DNA of 64,000 nt, taken from Pelomicrobium methylotrophicum. GTDB taxonomy: Bacteria > Pseudomonadota > Gammaproteobacteria > Burkholderiales > UBA6910. The stretch lies in the NCBI RefSeq assembly GCF_008014345.1, contig NZ_VPFL01000007.1:1-64000 (forward strand). The letters are read 5' to 3'. Position numbers and translations under genes: made by a program. The notes under the pieces were generated by a model, which was not told the DNA's origin, did not search any database, and saw nothing but the letters and a program-made list of their open reading frames with translations. Of this stretch, positions 25,773-35,384 are shown one piece after another (positions within the stretch are counted from its first letter, which is position 1; the number at the start of each line of letters is the position of its first letter).

Positions 25773-25795
25773 GGCCGCTTTCGGGCGGCAGGCAA

Positions 25796-26218
25796 TCAGT
25801 GGAGTACGGTGGCCACCGGCTCGTCGTCGGGCGGCGCCTGGCCGGAGCCGGGCGAGGCATGGTGCAGCACCATGCGCCAGCCCCCGGAGGTGAGGACGTA
25901 CACGTTGGTGGCGATCACCAGTCCCAGCCGTTCCCCGGGGGCGTGGATGTTCTCGTGCACCGCGTGCACCGCCACCAGCGCGCCGCGCCAAATCTGGCGG
26001 TGGCTGACCCTGAACCGAAGGGACGGCCCGTGAGAGAAGATGCGCCGCCAGCTCTCACGCACCTCTTCCAGCCCGTCGATGCGCTGGCCGCCGGGATGGA
26101 CGCAGGCCACCTCTTCGTCCTCGGCCCACACTTCCATCATGGCCTCCAAGTCCGCGCGCTCGAAGGCTTCGTAGAACGCCCTTTCCGCTTCATCGGAATT
26201 GGCAAAGCGCCAGCTCAC
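25796..26218 (-). CDS. NTF2/SnoaL-like protein
   Basis: The 140-residue protein has the cone-shaped NTF2-like fold pattern: FYEAFERADLEAMMEVWAED at the start, EEVACVHPGG, RESWRRIF and a C-terminal WRMVLHHASP strand. Proteins of this type, near LPS genes in betaproteobacteria, are annotated as SnoaL-like or DUF4440-like; no enzyme activity can be assigned. Its ATG overlaps the heptosyltransferase stop (ATGA), showing an operon. Confidence 0.8.
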   Translation of the reverse strand: MSWRFANSDEAERAFYEAFERADLEAMMEVWAEDEEVACVHPGGQRIDGLEEVRESWRRIFSHGPSLRFRVSHRQIWRGALVAVHAVHENIHAPGERLGLVIATNVYVLTSGGWRMVLHHASPGSGQAPPDDEPVATVLH

Positions 26219-27237
26219 GATTCACCTCCCTCGCCCAGGCGCGCGACCTCGTCCAGCACCCGCGCCGGCGTGAGATCTATCATGCAACGGAAATGGCCCA
26301 GGGGGCAGACCCGCTCGAAGCACGGACTGCAGGGCAAATCCAGGCGAACGACGCGGGCGCGCCGGGACAGCGGCGGCGTGAAGCGGGGGCTCGACGAGCC
26401 GAACAACGCCACCACGGGACGGCCTAAGGCGGCGGCCACATGCATGAGACCCGAGTCGTTGGTGACTACCAGGGAGGCCAGCGAGACCACGTCGATTGCC
26501 TCGTCCAGCGAGGTCTTTCCGCACAGGTTAAGGGGAATGTGTTCTGCGGCGGCGACAATCTCCTCGGCGATCTCCCGATCCTTCGCCGAGCCCACGAGCC
26601 AGACCCGGAAGTGCTGGCCGGCCAACGCCCGGGCGAGCGCCGCGAAGTGAGCCGCAGGCCAGCGTTTCGCCGGTCCGTATTCGGCGCCGGGGCAAAACAC
26701 CGCAATGGGCCCGCTGTCCTCGAGCCCCAGCCGGGTGAGCGTCGCCTGGCGCCGCGCCGGGTCTACCGTCAGGCGCGGTTCGGGAACGGGGCGGGGCAGC
26801 GGCGCGCCCCGCCGCTCGGCGAGCAGCGCGTACCGTTCCACCATCAGCGGATACTCGATCTTGTTGAGGGAGCGGACGTCGTTGAGCAGCCCGTAGCGGG
26901 CTTCTCCAACGAAGCCGGTGCGCACGGGAATGCGCGCGAAGAACGGCGCCAGAGCCGATTTGAGCGAGTTGGGCAGCACCACGGCCTGATCGTATCGGGC
27001 GCGGGCCAGCTGGCGACCCAAGCGAAACCGGTCCAGAAGCTTGAGCTCGCCGTGGGCGAAAGGGTTTTCGATCACGGCATTCACTTCCGGCATGCGCTTG
27101 AACAACGTCGCCGACCACGCCGGGGCGAGGACATCGATCTCCGGGGCTTCCGGACGGGCCTTGAGCCGCGCGAGCAGCGGTTGGGCCATCACGCAGTCGC
27201 CCACCCAGGAAGGGGCTACGACGAGAATCCTGGGCAC
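26215..27237 (-). CDS. waaF: Glycosyltransferase family 9 protein, heptosyltransferase II-like
   Basis: A ~340-residue GT9 enzyme that adds heptose to the LPS inner core in the cytoplasm. It begins RILVVAPSWVGDCVMAQPLL, typical of WaaF, and has VVLPNSLKSALAPF, FCPGAEYGPAKRWP and TNDSGLMHVAAALGRPVVALFGSSSP, the ADP-heptose-binding block. The start is uncertain: GTG 27237 fits the WaaF N-terminus; another GTG at 27264 lies inside a repeat-like CACAGAG stretch and is less likely. It precedes the NTF2-like gene with an overlap. Confidence 0.9.
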   Translation of the reverse strand: MPRILVVAPSWVGDCVMAQPLLARLKARPEAPEIDVLAPAWSATLFKRMPEVNAVIENPFAHGELKLLDRFRLGRQLARARYDQAVVLPNSLKSALAPFFARIPVRTGFVGEARYGLLNDVRSLNKIEYPLMVERYALLAERRGAPLPRPVPEPRLTVDPARRQATLTRLGLEDSGPIAVFCPGAEYGPAKRWPAAHFAALARALAGQHFRVWLVGSAKDREIAEEIVAAAEHIPLNLCGKTSLDEAIDVVSLASLVVTNDSGLMHVAAALGRPVVALFGSSSPRFTPPLSRRARVVRLDLPCSPCFERVCPLGHFRCMIDLTPARVLDEVARLGEGGES

Positions 27238-27245
27238 GGTCTTGG

Positions 27246-27279
27246 TCGCAAACCGCGGGGGCACAGAGAGCGCAGAGAA
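27246..27279. repeat. CACAGAG-type intergenic repeat, copy A
   Basis: The stretch around GCACAGAGAGCGCAGAG upstream of the heptosyltransferase resembles a boilerplate motif found in many proteobacterial intergenic regions. A related stretch (AGAGAGCACAGAG) occurs at 36268-36280 in this window. Confidence 0.35.
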
Positions 27280-27417
27280 AAGACGAACCGCTCATACCGC
27301 AGCGTATTCCCAGAATGCCGACGAAAGCGATCAATCATTCCTGCATCCGTCGCGTCTGCTGGGTGGCTCGAATGTTTTTCTTCGCGTCTTCTTCCGTTAG
27401 GGCGCAGAAGCCCCCTT

Positions 27418-27624
27418 CTAATGCCGCCCGGGGGCCGGGCCACCCTTGAGCTTATAGAGCGTCCCGCAGTAAGGGCACAGCGATTCGCCGGTCTTCTCGA
27501 TCGGCAGGAACACCCGGGGATGGGCATTCCACAGCTTCTGGGACGGCATCGGGCAGTGCAATGGCAAGTCGGAGGCCGTCACTTCGATCACCCGCTGCCT
27601 GTTTTCGGTCTTGTTCTCTTCCAT
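27418..27624 (-). CDS. CHCC-type zinc-finger protein
   Basis: A 68-residue protein with the pattern HCP, W-x-HPRVFL, and CPYCGTLYKL, the CHCC zinc-finger signature shared with the mitochondrial complex I subunit NDUFS6. Bacterial stand-alone members sit beside ilvE and heptosyltransferase genes, as here. The function is unknown. ATG 27624 was chosen; an alternative start three codons upstream exists. It lies 16 bases downstream of ilvE. Confidence 0.85.
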   Translation of the reverse strand: MEENKTENRQRVIEVTASDLPLHCPMPSQKLWNAHPRVFLPIEKTGESLCPYCGTLYKLKGGPAPGRH

Positions 27625-27640
27625 AGCGATCACGCCACCG

Positions 27641-28561
27641 TCAGACGAAGCTCAGCCAGCCCAGGTGCTTTTCGGACCGGCCGTTCACCACGTCGAAGAA
27701 CATCGATTGCAGCTTGGCGGTTACCGGACCGCGGGTGCCGGCGCCGATACGGCGGTTGTCCAGCTCCCGGATGGGGGTCACTTCGGCCGCGGTGCCGGTG
27801 AAGAACGCCTCGTCGGCGATGTAGACCTCGTCCCGGGTGATGCGCTTTTCGACGACGGTCAGACCCGCTTCGCGGGCAAGCTGGATCACGGTGTCCCGCG
27901 TGATGCCCTCCAGGGCGGAAGTCAAGTCCGGCGTGTAGATCACGCCGTTGCGTACGATGAAAATGTTCTCGCCGGAGCCTTCGGCCACGTAACCGTCCAC
28001 GTCCAGGAGCAGCGCTTCGTCGTAGCCGTCGTTGGTGGCTTCCTGATTGGCGAGGATGGAGTTGGAATAGCTCCCTACCGCCTTGGCCTTGCACATGGTC
28101 ACATTGACGTGGTGCCGGCAGAAGGACGAGGTCTTCACGCGGATGCCTTTTTCCAAGCCCTCCGCGCCCAGATAGGCGCCCCACGGCCAGGCGGCGATGG
28201 CCACGTGCACGGAGATGGTCTTGGCCGAGATGCCCAGCGCCTCGGCGCCGTAGAAGGCGATGGGCCGCACGTAGCACGACTCCAGCCGGTTGGCCCGCAC
28301 CACCTCCTTTTGCGCCTCCAAGAGGGTCTGCCGGTCGTAGGGAATCTTCATGCCGAAGATATGGGCCGAGCGGTAGAGGCGGTCGGTATGCTCCTCGAGC
28401 CGGAAGATCGCCGTTCCCCGCGCGGTCTTGTAGGCCCTTAAGCCCTCGAATACGCCCATTCCATAGTGCAGGGTGTGGGTGCAGACGTGGGTGGTGGCCT
28501 CGCGCCATGGCACGAGCTTGCCGTCGTACCAGATGAGACCATCGCGGTCGGCTAATGACAT
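27641..28561 (-). CDS. ilvE: Branched-chain amino acid aminotransferase
   Basis: The 306-residue fold-type IV PLP enzyme makes or degrades Leu, Ile and Val by transamination. It begins [16 protein letters not shown] and has [17 protein letters not shown]. The PLP lysine is in [11 protein letters not shown] (about 160), and [10 protein letters not shown] and [11 protein letters not shown] bind the cofactor phosphate. The length fits. It is followed by the zinc-finger gene; glnE lies 130 bases upstream on the same strand. Confidence 0.95.
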   Translation of the reverse strand: MSLADRDGLIWYDGKLVPWREATTHVCTHTLHYGMGVFEGLRAYKTARGTAIFRLEEHTDRLYRSAHIFGMKIPYDRQTLLEAQKEVVRANRLESCYVRPIAFYGAEALGISAKTISVHVAIAAWPWGAYLGAEGLEKGIRVKTSSFCRHHVNVTMCKAKAVGSYSNSILANQEATNDGYDEALLLDVDGYVAEGSGENIFIVRNGVIYTPDLTSALEGITRDTVIQLAREAGLTVVEKRITRDEVYIADEAFFTGTAAEVTPIRELDNRRIGAGTRGPVTAKLQSMFFDVVNGRSEKHLGWLSFV

Positions 28562-28691
28562 AAAGCTGCTCCAGCCCTTCGAAAAGCCGACATTCTACTG
28601 CAAAAACCTGACGCGCATGCCCGAGCGGGCCGGCGGGAAGAGGCCGCTGCGCACGCACGGCTCAAGGCGCAGGAGAGGCGCTGTTTCCTTT

Positions 28692-31400
28692 TTAATCCTC
28701 CCCGAACACGGTGCGCCACAGTTTGCGTACCGCAGCCACCGCTGCCGCCACTTCCGCCAGGGGAACGCGGGCGTACTGGGCCCCGTTCAGCCGCAGGTGA
28801 TGCTGGCGGCGGCGAAACTCCCGATAGCCTTGGCGCACCTGCTCGGCGAGGTCCTCGGGGATGAGCGACAGGGCCGCCGCCAGGTGGAGCAGGGCCAGGT
28901 TGCCGATGTTGGCGGTCAACTCCGGATGGGCGTGGGAGTAACCGAGCACCAGGTACTGGACCACGAACTCCACGTCGATGATACCGCCCCGATCGTGCTT
29001 TAAGTCGAACAGCCCGCTCCTGTTGGGATGGGCGTCCAGCATTTTCTGCCGCATGGCCGTGATCTCGCGCCTGAGGGCCGCCAGCTCCCGGCGCTGGCCC
29101 AGCACTTGTCTGCGGATGCGCTCAAACGCTTCTCCCACGGCCTGGTCCCCGGTCACGAAGCGGGCCCGGGTGAGGGCCTGGTGTTCCCACACCCAAGCCT
29201 TTTCCCGCTGGTATGTGGAAAACGCCTCCAATGAGGAGACGAGGAGCCCGCTCGCGCCGTCGGGCCGCAGCCTCAGATCGGTGTCGTAGAGCACGCCGGC
29301 GGGCGTGTAGCTGGTGAGCCAAGTGTTGATGCGCTGGGCAAGCTTCGCGTAGACCTCGGGCGCGGCCGGGTCGGGGTCGTCGTAAAGGAAGATCAGATCC
29401 AGGTCGGAGGCGTAGCCCAATTCTTTTCCGCCGAGCTTTCCGTAGCCGATGATGGCGAAACGGGGCTGCTCGCGGTGGCGGCCCTTGAGCCCCGCCCAGA
29501 CGAGCCGCAGCACTTGGGTGAGGATCAGATCCGCCAGCGCCGTGAGGTGGTCGGCCAGGGCTTCCACAGGCAGTAGTCCCTCCAAGTCCTTCGCCAGGAG
29601 CCGGAACACCATGGCGTGGCGGAAGTGGCGTAGCGCGTCCATCTGCCGCTCCGTGTCGCCCTCGGCATCGTCCAGCAGCTGGCGAAGCTGCTGCGCCGCC
29701 TGGTGCCAATCGGGCACGCTGTAGAGTTCCCGCGCATCCAGCAGCTCGTCGAGCACGATGGGGTGCCGGGTGAGGTAGTCGCACGCCCAGCGACTCGAGC
29801 TGGCCACTTTGGCCACCCGCTCCAGCGCCTGGGGATACTCGTTGAGCAGTGCCAAATAGGCCGCCCGGCGGCTGATCGCCTCCAGGAGGTTGAGCAGCCC
29901 CTCCAGGGTGGCGTCTGGATTGGGCTGGCGCGCTGCTGAGGAGATCACGGCCGGCACCAGGGCGTCGAGCGCTTTCTGGCTGGTGCGGGACAGGCTTTGA
30001 TAGCGGGGCCCGCTGCGGAAGCGGGCGAGCCGCTCGCAGATCGATTGGGCGTCGCGGTAGCCCAGCCCGGCAAGGCAGGCCGTCGCCTGCTCGTGGGAGA
30101 GGCGGCCTTCCCATAGGGCGCCGAGCGGGGTCTCGGTGTTCGCCGGCTGCGGGCCGGCGAACACCTGCTCGAAGTGGCGGGTCACGGTGGCCCGACACTG
30201 GCTGAGCGCCTCGTGGAACGAGGGCCAGTCAGCGAAGCCCATGCTCTCGGCCACCAGCGCCCGATCGCCAGCGCCCTCGGGCAGCGACTGGGTCTGCTGA
30301 TCGTCCAGATACTGCAGCCGGTGCTCCAGGTTGCGCAGGAAGACGTACGCTTGCGCAAGCTCCGCCACCGTGGCTGGCGGCAGGAGGTTCATCTCGCCCA
30401 AGTGGCGCAGCACCGTGAGGGTCGGGCGCGCCCGCAGCCTCGGCACGTGGCCGCCTCGGATGAGCTGGAATACCTGGGCGATGAACTCGATTTCGCGGAT
30501 GCCGCCTGGGCCCAGCTTGATGTTGTCCATGAGCTCCCGGCGCTTGACTTCCTGGCGGATCTGGGCGTGGAGGCTGCGCATGGACGCGTAGGCGCCAAAG
30601 TCCAGGTATTTCCGGAACACGAAAGGGCGTACCAGGCTTTCCAGCTCGCGCCATCGGCTGCCGCACACGACGCGGGCCTTGATCCATGCGTAGCGCTCCC
30701 ACTCGCGCCCCTGGGTAACCAGGTAATGCTCGAGGCTCGCGAAGCTCACCACCAAGGGCCCGCTGTCGCCGAAGGGCCGCAGCCGCAGGTCCACCCGGAA
30801 CACGAAGCCTTCGGGCGTGAAATCGTGGAGGGCGCCGGCGAGTCTCTGTCCCAGCCGGGTGAAAAATTCGTGGTTGCTGATGGACTTCGCGCCGTCGGTC
30901 TCCCCTTCTTCCGGGTAGACGAGGACGAGGTCCACGTCGGAGGAGACGTTGAGCTCCCCGCCGCCCAACTTGCCCATGCCGACGACCAGCAGGTCTTGGG
31001 GGTCGCCGCTGTCGCGCCCGATAGGGCGGCCGTGGCGCTGGACGAGCCAGTCGTGATGGGCGTCCCGCGCCCGCGCAATGGCCAGGTCGGCCAGGGCTGT
31101 CATGGTGGCGGTGACCTCTTCCAAAGAAGCCAGCCCGCCCAGGTCCCGGGCGATGACCCGCAGCATCACCCGGCGGCGCAGCTGCCGCAGCGCCGAGGCA
31201 AGCTGCTCGGGGTCGCTGGCGGGCTGGGCGTCGAGAAAGGCTTGCATGGCCTCGGCGGTGTAGGGTTGCTCGAGCTGGGTTGAGAGCTCTTCGCCGAGCC
31301 GGGGGTCAGCGCTGAGCAGCCGGTCGGCGTAGCGGCTGAAGCGCCGCAGGCGGTCAATGAGCCCGGCGCTGTCGGCGGAAACGGCGTTTTCGGCGCGCAT
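28692..31400 (-). CDS. glnE: Glutamine synthetase adenylyltransferase/deadenylylase
   Basis: The 902-residue bifunctional enzyme adenylylates and deadenylylates glutamine synthetase in response to PII. Two nucleotidyltransferase domains are visible: GMGKLGGGELNVSSDVDL in the first half and GYGKLGGKELGYASDLDL in the second, each with the metal-binding SDxDL. Each is followed by a helical GlnD-PII-uridylyl-like domain. The PII gene at 4.8 kb is its likely partner. It is divergent from yhdP with 78 bases between. Confidence 0.96.
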   Translation of the reverse strand: MRAENAVSADSAGLIDRLRRFSRYADRLLSADPRLGEELSTQLEQPYTAEAMQAFLDAQPASDPEQLASALRQLRRRVMLRVIARDLGGLASLEEVTATMTALADLAIARARDAHHDWLVQRHGRPIGRDSGDPQDLLVVGMGKLGGGELNVSSDVDLVLVYPEEGETDGAKSISNHEFFTRLGQRLAGALHDFTPEGFVFRVDLRLRPFGDSGPLVVSFASLEHYLVTQGREWERYAWIKARVVCGSRWRELESLVRPFVFRKYLDFGAYASMRSLHAQIRQEVKRRELMDNIKLGPGGIREIEFIAQVFQLIRGGHVPRLRARPTLTVLRHLGEMNLLPPATVAELAQAYVFLRNLEHRLQYLDDQQTQSLPEGAGDRALVAESMGFADWPSFHEALSQCRATVTRHFEQVFAGPQPANTETPLGALWEGRLSHEQATACLAGLGYRDAQSICERLARFRSGPRYQSLSRTSQKALDALVPAVISSAARQPNPDATLEGLLNLLEAISRRAAYLALLNEYPQALERVAKVASSSRWACDYLTRHPIVLDELLDARELYSVPDWHQAAQQLRQLLDDAEGDTERQMDALRHFRHAMVFRLLAKDLEGLLPVEALADHLTALADLILTQVLRLVWAGLKGRHREQPRFAIIGYGKLGGKELGYASDLDLIFLYDDPDPAAPEVYAKLAQRINTWLTSYTPAGVLYDTDLRLRPDGASGLLVSSLEAFSTYQREKAWVWEHQALTRARFVTGDQAVGEAFERIRRQVLGQRRELAALRREITAMRQKMLDAHPNRSGLFDLKHDRGGIIDVEFVVQYLVLGYSHAHPELTANIGNLALLHLAAALSLIPEDLAEQVRQGYREFRRRQHHLRLNGAQYARVPLAEVAAAVAAVRKLWRTVFGED

Positions 31401-31478
31401 GGCGGGAAGTGGGTTAAACTGCAGATTCTAATTGCCGGGGCATCGGCGGGCCAAAGCGCGTCGCTGCGCCACCCCGGG

Positions 31479-34400
31479 ATGAACGCCTTGAGCAAGCGCT
31501 CTGAAACCCGATCGGCTGCAGGGCACGGCCTGCGCTTTACCGTTCGCGCAGCGTTCTTGGCTGCGATGGCCACGCTCATCCTGGCTGCCGTCGCCGTCAT
31601 TGTGCTGCGCGACAGGGTGCTTCCCAACGCGGATAGCTTCCGCGGTTACGTGACCCAATACGTGGAGCGGAGCCTCGGGCTGTCGATGACGCTGGGCCGC
31701 CTGGAGGCGGGCTGGCATGGCCTGCGGCCGCAGTTGCGGCTGTTCGACGTCCAAGTGCTGGACCGGGATGGGCAGCCGGCCCTCGCCCTCAAGCGAGTCG
31801 AGGCCATTTTCTCATGGTACTCGTTGCTGCACCGGGACATCCGCCTGCACCTGCTGGAGGCCGAGGCGCCGGTGGTCCATGTCCGGCGGGATTCCGAAGG
31901 CCGGTGGTGGGTGGCAGGGCTTCCCCTGGACCGGTCCCCGCTGAAGGCGGAGGGGGTCCTCGGCGGCTGGCTTTTGCGCCAGCGGGCCGTGCTCGTTCAC
32001 GGCGCTTCGGTGGTATGGGAGGATGCGCTGCGGGGTGCGCCACCGCTTGAGCTTTCCCGCGTGGAGTTGCGCCTGGAAAACCTGCACGGCCGGCATCGTT
32101 TTGGGCTGCGCGCCTCGGCGCCGCCGGCGTTGGGCGGCCGCTTGGACGTGCGCGGCGACCTGGCCGCGGGAAACGGCGTGGATCTGGAAGGCTGGAGCGG
32201 CGAGCTGTACGCCGCCCTGGAGGATGTGGACGCGGATGCCTGGCGCCCGTGGGTGTGGCTTCCTGAGGGCTGGCGGGCCGGGACCGGCGCGGTGCGGGCC
32301 TGGATCACGCTGCAGGGGGGGTGGGCAGTGGCAGGGGTGGCTGACGTCCGGCTGGCCAATGTGGCGGTGCGGCTCGCCCCCGAACTGCCGGTGCTGGACC
32401 TGGTGGCTGTCGGCGGTCGCCTCGGCTGGAGGAAGGACAAGACTGCGTACGAATTCTTCACCCGCCGGTTAAGCCTTGCGACCCGCGATGGTCTGCGCCT
32501 TTCTCCCACCGATTTCCGCTTCCGGCGCGCCGGCGAGGGGGAGAGCGCCCGTACGGAGCTCGCTGCCAACGTGCTGGACCTGGGCGTGTTGGCGGCCTTG
32601 TCGCGCTACCTTCCCTTGGCGGCGCAGACGCGGGAGCGGCTGGAGGCCCTCTCGCCTCGGGGAAGGCTTGCGGACCTGGACGCCTCGTGGCAGGGCAGCT
32701 TGGCCGCTTTGACGGATTACCGGGTGCGGGCGCGGTTCGAGGGCCTTGCGCTGGATCCCTACGGCCTGGCGCCCGGTTTTCGCGGTTTGAGTGGGACGCT
32801 GGAGGGCACCGAGGAAAAGGGCACGTTTACCCTTTCCGGCAAAGGCGCGGTGCTGGAGCTTCCCCGCGTATTCGTCCAGCCCCTCGTCTTCGACCGCTTC
32901 TCGGTCCAGGGCGGATGGGCGAAGCGCGAATCGGGAACCGAGATCTCCCTGCGTCGGCTGTCTTTCGCCAATGCCGACCTGGAGGGTACCGCTTCGGGCA
33001 AGTACTGGACCGAGGCCAGAGGTCCCGGCCGTATCGATCTCACGGGCCGCCTCAGTCGTGCCGACGCCCGGCGCATCTATGCCTACCTGCCCCAGGTCGT
33101 GAACGAAGAGGTGCGGGCGTGGCTGAAGAGCGCTCTCCTTTCCGGCCGGGCGGCAGAGGTGCGGCTCACGCTCAAAGGGGCGCTCGAGCATTTCCCCTTC
33201 ACGGACGAGCGCCAAGGCCAGTTCCTGGTGACCGCCAAGGCTACGGGCGTGGACCTGCGCTACGCCGAGGGCTGGCCCAGCCTCGAGGGAATCGAAGCCG
33301 AGCTGGCATTCCGGGGAGCGAAGATGGAAATCACCGCCACCCGCGGCGCCATCCTGGGCGCGCGGCTCACGCGCGTTCACGCGGTGATTCCCGACCTGGG
33401 CGCGGCCGAGCCCCACCTTCGGGTGAGCGGCGAGGCGCAAGGGGAGACGAACGCGTTTTTGCGCTTCCTCGACGAAAGCCCCCTGGGCAGCCGCATCGGC
33501 GGTTTCACCCGCGGCATGGAAGCCACGGGCGGCGGTCAGCTCGCCCTCAAGCTGGACGTGCCCCTGGGCCACAGCGGCGAGGCCAAGCTGGAAGGGGTTT
33601 ACGAGTTCCATGCGAACCGCGTCGCGTTTCTCGCGGGCGCGCCCCCGCTGGAGCAGGTGACCGGAACCCTGCGCTTCACGGACCGGGAAGTGCGCTCGAA
33701 CGGGATCAGCGCCCGCTTCCTCGGGGGACCGGTGCGCATCTCCGTCTCGACCGAGGCAGAGGAGGTCCGCCTGACCGCTAGCGGGCGCGTGGCGCTGGAG
33801 AGCGGGCCGGCGAGCGGCGCTGCGGCCTGGACCCGCTTTCTCTCCGGCTCCACCGAGTGGCGGTTCACTCAAGTCGTGCGCCGCGACGCCACCGAAGAGA
33901 CGCTGGAGTCGTCCCTCGCCGGGTTGGCGCTCGCCTTGCCCGCGCCCCTGTCAAAAGTCGCGGAGGAACCGCTTGCCTTTCGGATGGAGCGGCGAAAAGC
34001 CGGCCCCGGTTTATCGCGCCTCACGCTTTCCCTGGGCGACCGAGCTTCCGCCCAGTTTCTGCTCAGGCGCACTTCGGACGCCATCTCCGTGGAGCGCGGC
34101 GCCATCGTGCTCGGCGCCCCCACCGCCAAGGCGGAGCGCGAGGGCCTGTGGATCACGGGCAAGGCGCCGGTCCTGGACGCAGACCGCTGGCTGGAGCTGC
34201 TTCCGAAAAAGGGCGAAAGCGCAGACCTGGGCCTCGCCGGCATCGATCTCAAGGTCGGACGCCTGTTTGCTTTCAACCGCCTGTTCCGGGAGGTGGAGAT
34301 CGCGGGCGAAAATCGCCAGGGTGCATTGAGGCTGAGGCTGGCCGGCCGTGAAATCGCGGGGGAGGTGGCGTGGGAAGGCGCCGGCCCCGGCATGCTCACG

Positions 34401-35318
34401 GCGCGCCTGGCCAGGCTCACCCTTCCCTCCGACGAGACGCTGGAACGGGAAGACGACCAAGCGCCGCCCAAGGAGCACGATCTTCCCGGCCTCGACATCG
34501 TGGCTGACAGCTTCACCGTCAAGGACGTGCCTTACGGCCGGCTGGAACTCCTGGCGCAGCCCGAGGGCAACCTGTGGCGCATCGCGAAACTGCAGCTTCG
34601 GCATTCAGACAGCGTTCTCACGGCCTCCGGGCAGTGGCAGCGGCAGCCGAATTTTCCCCGCACTCGGCTGCATGTGGAGCTGGAGGTGGCTGATCTCGGG
34701 CGATTCGTCGCCCGCCTCAAGATGGGCGAAGGCCTGCGCGGCGGCAAAGGCAGCGTGAGAGGAACGTTGGAGTGGACCGGCGTTCCCTACAGCGTGGACT
34801 ATCCGACGCTGTCCGGCAGCCTCACGCTGGGGTTCCAGGATGGCCAGTTCCTCGAGGCCGAGCCGGGCGTGGCGAAACTTCTCGGCATCCTGAGCCTGCA
34901 AGCCCTGCCGCGGCGCATTGCGCTCGACTTCACGGACGTCTTCAGCAAGGGTTTCGCATTCGAGGAGATGCGGGGCGAGGTGCGCTTGGCCCGAGGCGTG
35001 GCGCGCACCGAGGAGCTGGCCATCGACGGCGCCTCCGCCAAGGTGGTGATGAAGGGCGAAGTGGATCTTGCCCACGAGACGCAGAACTTGCGGGTGAAGG
35101 TCATGCCGTCCTTGGCCGAGACGGCGGCGCTTGCTACCGGCGTGGTGGGCGGACCCGTGGCGGGATTGGCGACGTTCGCCCTTTCCAAGGTGCTCAATGA
35201 CCCTTTCGATCAGATAGCGGCCTTTGAATACGATATCGCTGGAACCTGGGGGGATCCCAAGGTGACCAAGATTCCCAGAGGCACGAAAAGTGCGCCTCCA
35301 GGAGTAGGTCCGCCATGA
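31479..35318 (+). CDS. yhdP: YhdP-family AsmA-like protein
   Basis: A 1279-residue protein with one N-terminal membrane helix (about 22-46). A very long repetitive beta-strand region follows, facing the periplasm, with a C-terminal AsmA-like end (SLTLGFQDGQFLEAEPG, then ALPRRIALDFTDVFSKGFAF). It corresponds to the TIGR02099/YhdP family. In E. coli, YhdP with TamB and YdbH forms bridges that move phospholipids to the outer membrane. Its place between glnE and the nitrilase/tldD pair is conserved in betaproteobacteria. No clear ribosome-binding site precedes the ATG. Confidence 0.9.
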   Translation: MNALSKRSETRSAAGHGLRFTVRAAFLAAMATLILAAVAVIVLRDRVLPNADSFRGYVTQYVERSLGLSMTLGRLEAGWHGLRPQLRLFDVQVLDRDGQPALALKRVEAIFSWYSLLHRDIRLHLLEAEAPVVHVRRDSEGRWWVAGLPLDRSPLKAEGVLGGWLLRQRAVLVHGASVVWEDALRGAPPLELSRVELRLENLHGRHRFGLRASAPPALGGRLDVRGDLAAGNGVDLEGWSGELYAALEDVDADAWRPWVWLPEGWRAGTGAVRAWITLQGGWAVAGVADVRLANVAVRLAPELPVLDLVAVGGRLGWRKDKTAYEFFTRRLSLATRDGLRLSPTDFRFRRAGEGESARTELAANVLDLGVLAALSRYLPLAAQTRERLEALSPRGRLADLDASWQGSLAALTDYRVRARFEGLALDPYGLAPGFRGLSGTLEGTEEKGTFTLSGKGAVLELPRVFVQPLVFDRFSVQGGWAKRESGTEISLRRLSFANADLEGTASGKYWTEARGPGRIDLTGRLSRADARRIYAYLPQVVNEEVRAWLKSALLSGRAAEVRLTLKGALEHFPFTDERQGQFLVTAKATGVDLRYAEGWPSLEGIEAELAFRGAKMEITATRGAILGARLTRVHAVIPDLGAAEPHLRVSGEAQGETNAFLRFLDESPLGSRIGGFTRGMEATGGGQLALKLDVPLGHSGEAKLEGVYEFHANRVAFLAGAPPLEQVTGTLRFTDREVRSNGISARFLGGPVRISVSTEAEEVRLTASGRVALESGPASGAAAWTRFLSGSTEWRFTQVVRRDATEETLESSLAGLALALPAPLSKVAEEPLAFRMERRKAGPGLSRLTLSLGDRASAQFLLRRTSDAISVERGAIVLGAPTAKAEREGLWITGKAPVLDADRWLELLPKKGESADLGLAGIDLKVGRLFAFNRLFREVEIAGENRQGALRLRLAGREIAGEVAWEGAGPGMLTARLARLTLPSDETLEREDDQAPPKEHDLPGLDIVADSFTVKDVPYGRLELLAQPEGNLWRIAKLQLRHSDSVLTASGQWQRQPNFPRTRLHVELEVADLGRFVARLKMGEGLRGGKGSVRGTLEWTGVPYSVDYPTLSGSLTLGFQDGQFLEAEPGVAKLLGILSLQALPRRIALDFTDVFSKGFAFEEMRGEVRLARGVARTEELAIDGASAKVVMKGEVDLAHETQNLRVKVMPSLAETAALATGVVGGPVAGLATFALSKVLNDPFDQIAAFEYDIAGTWGDPKVTKIPRGTKSAPPGVGPP

Positions 35319-35384
35319 CAAGGAGCCCATCACGACAGACGCTCGGCCTGGTGGCGTGGCGTTCCCGGGCGGAGGACGGTGCCG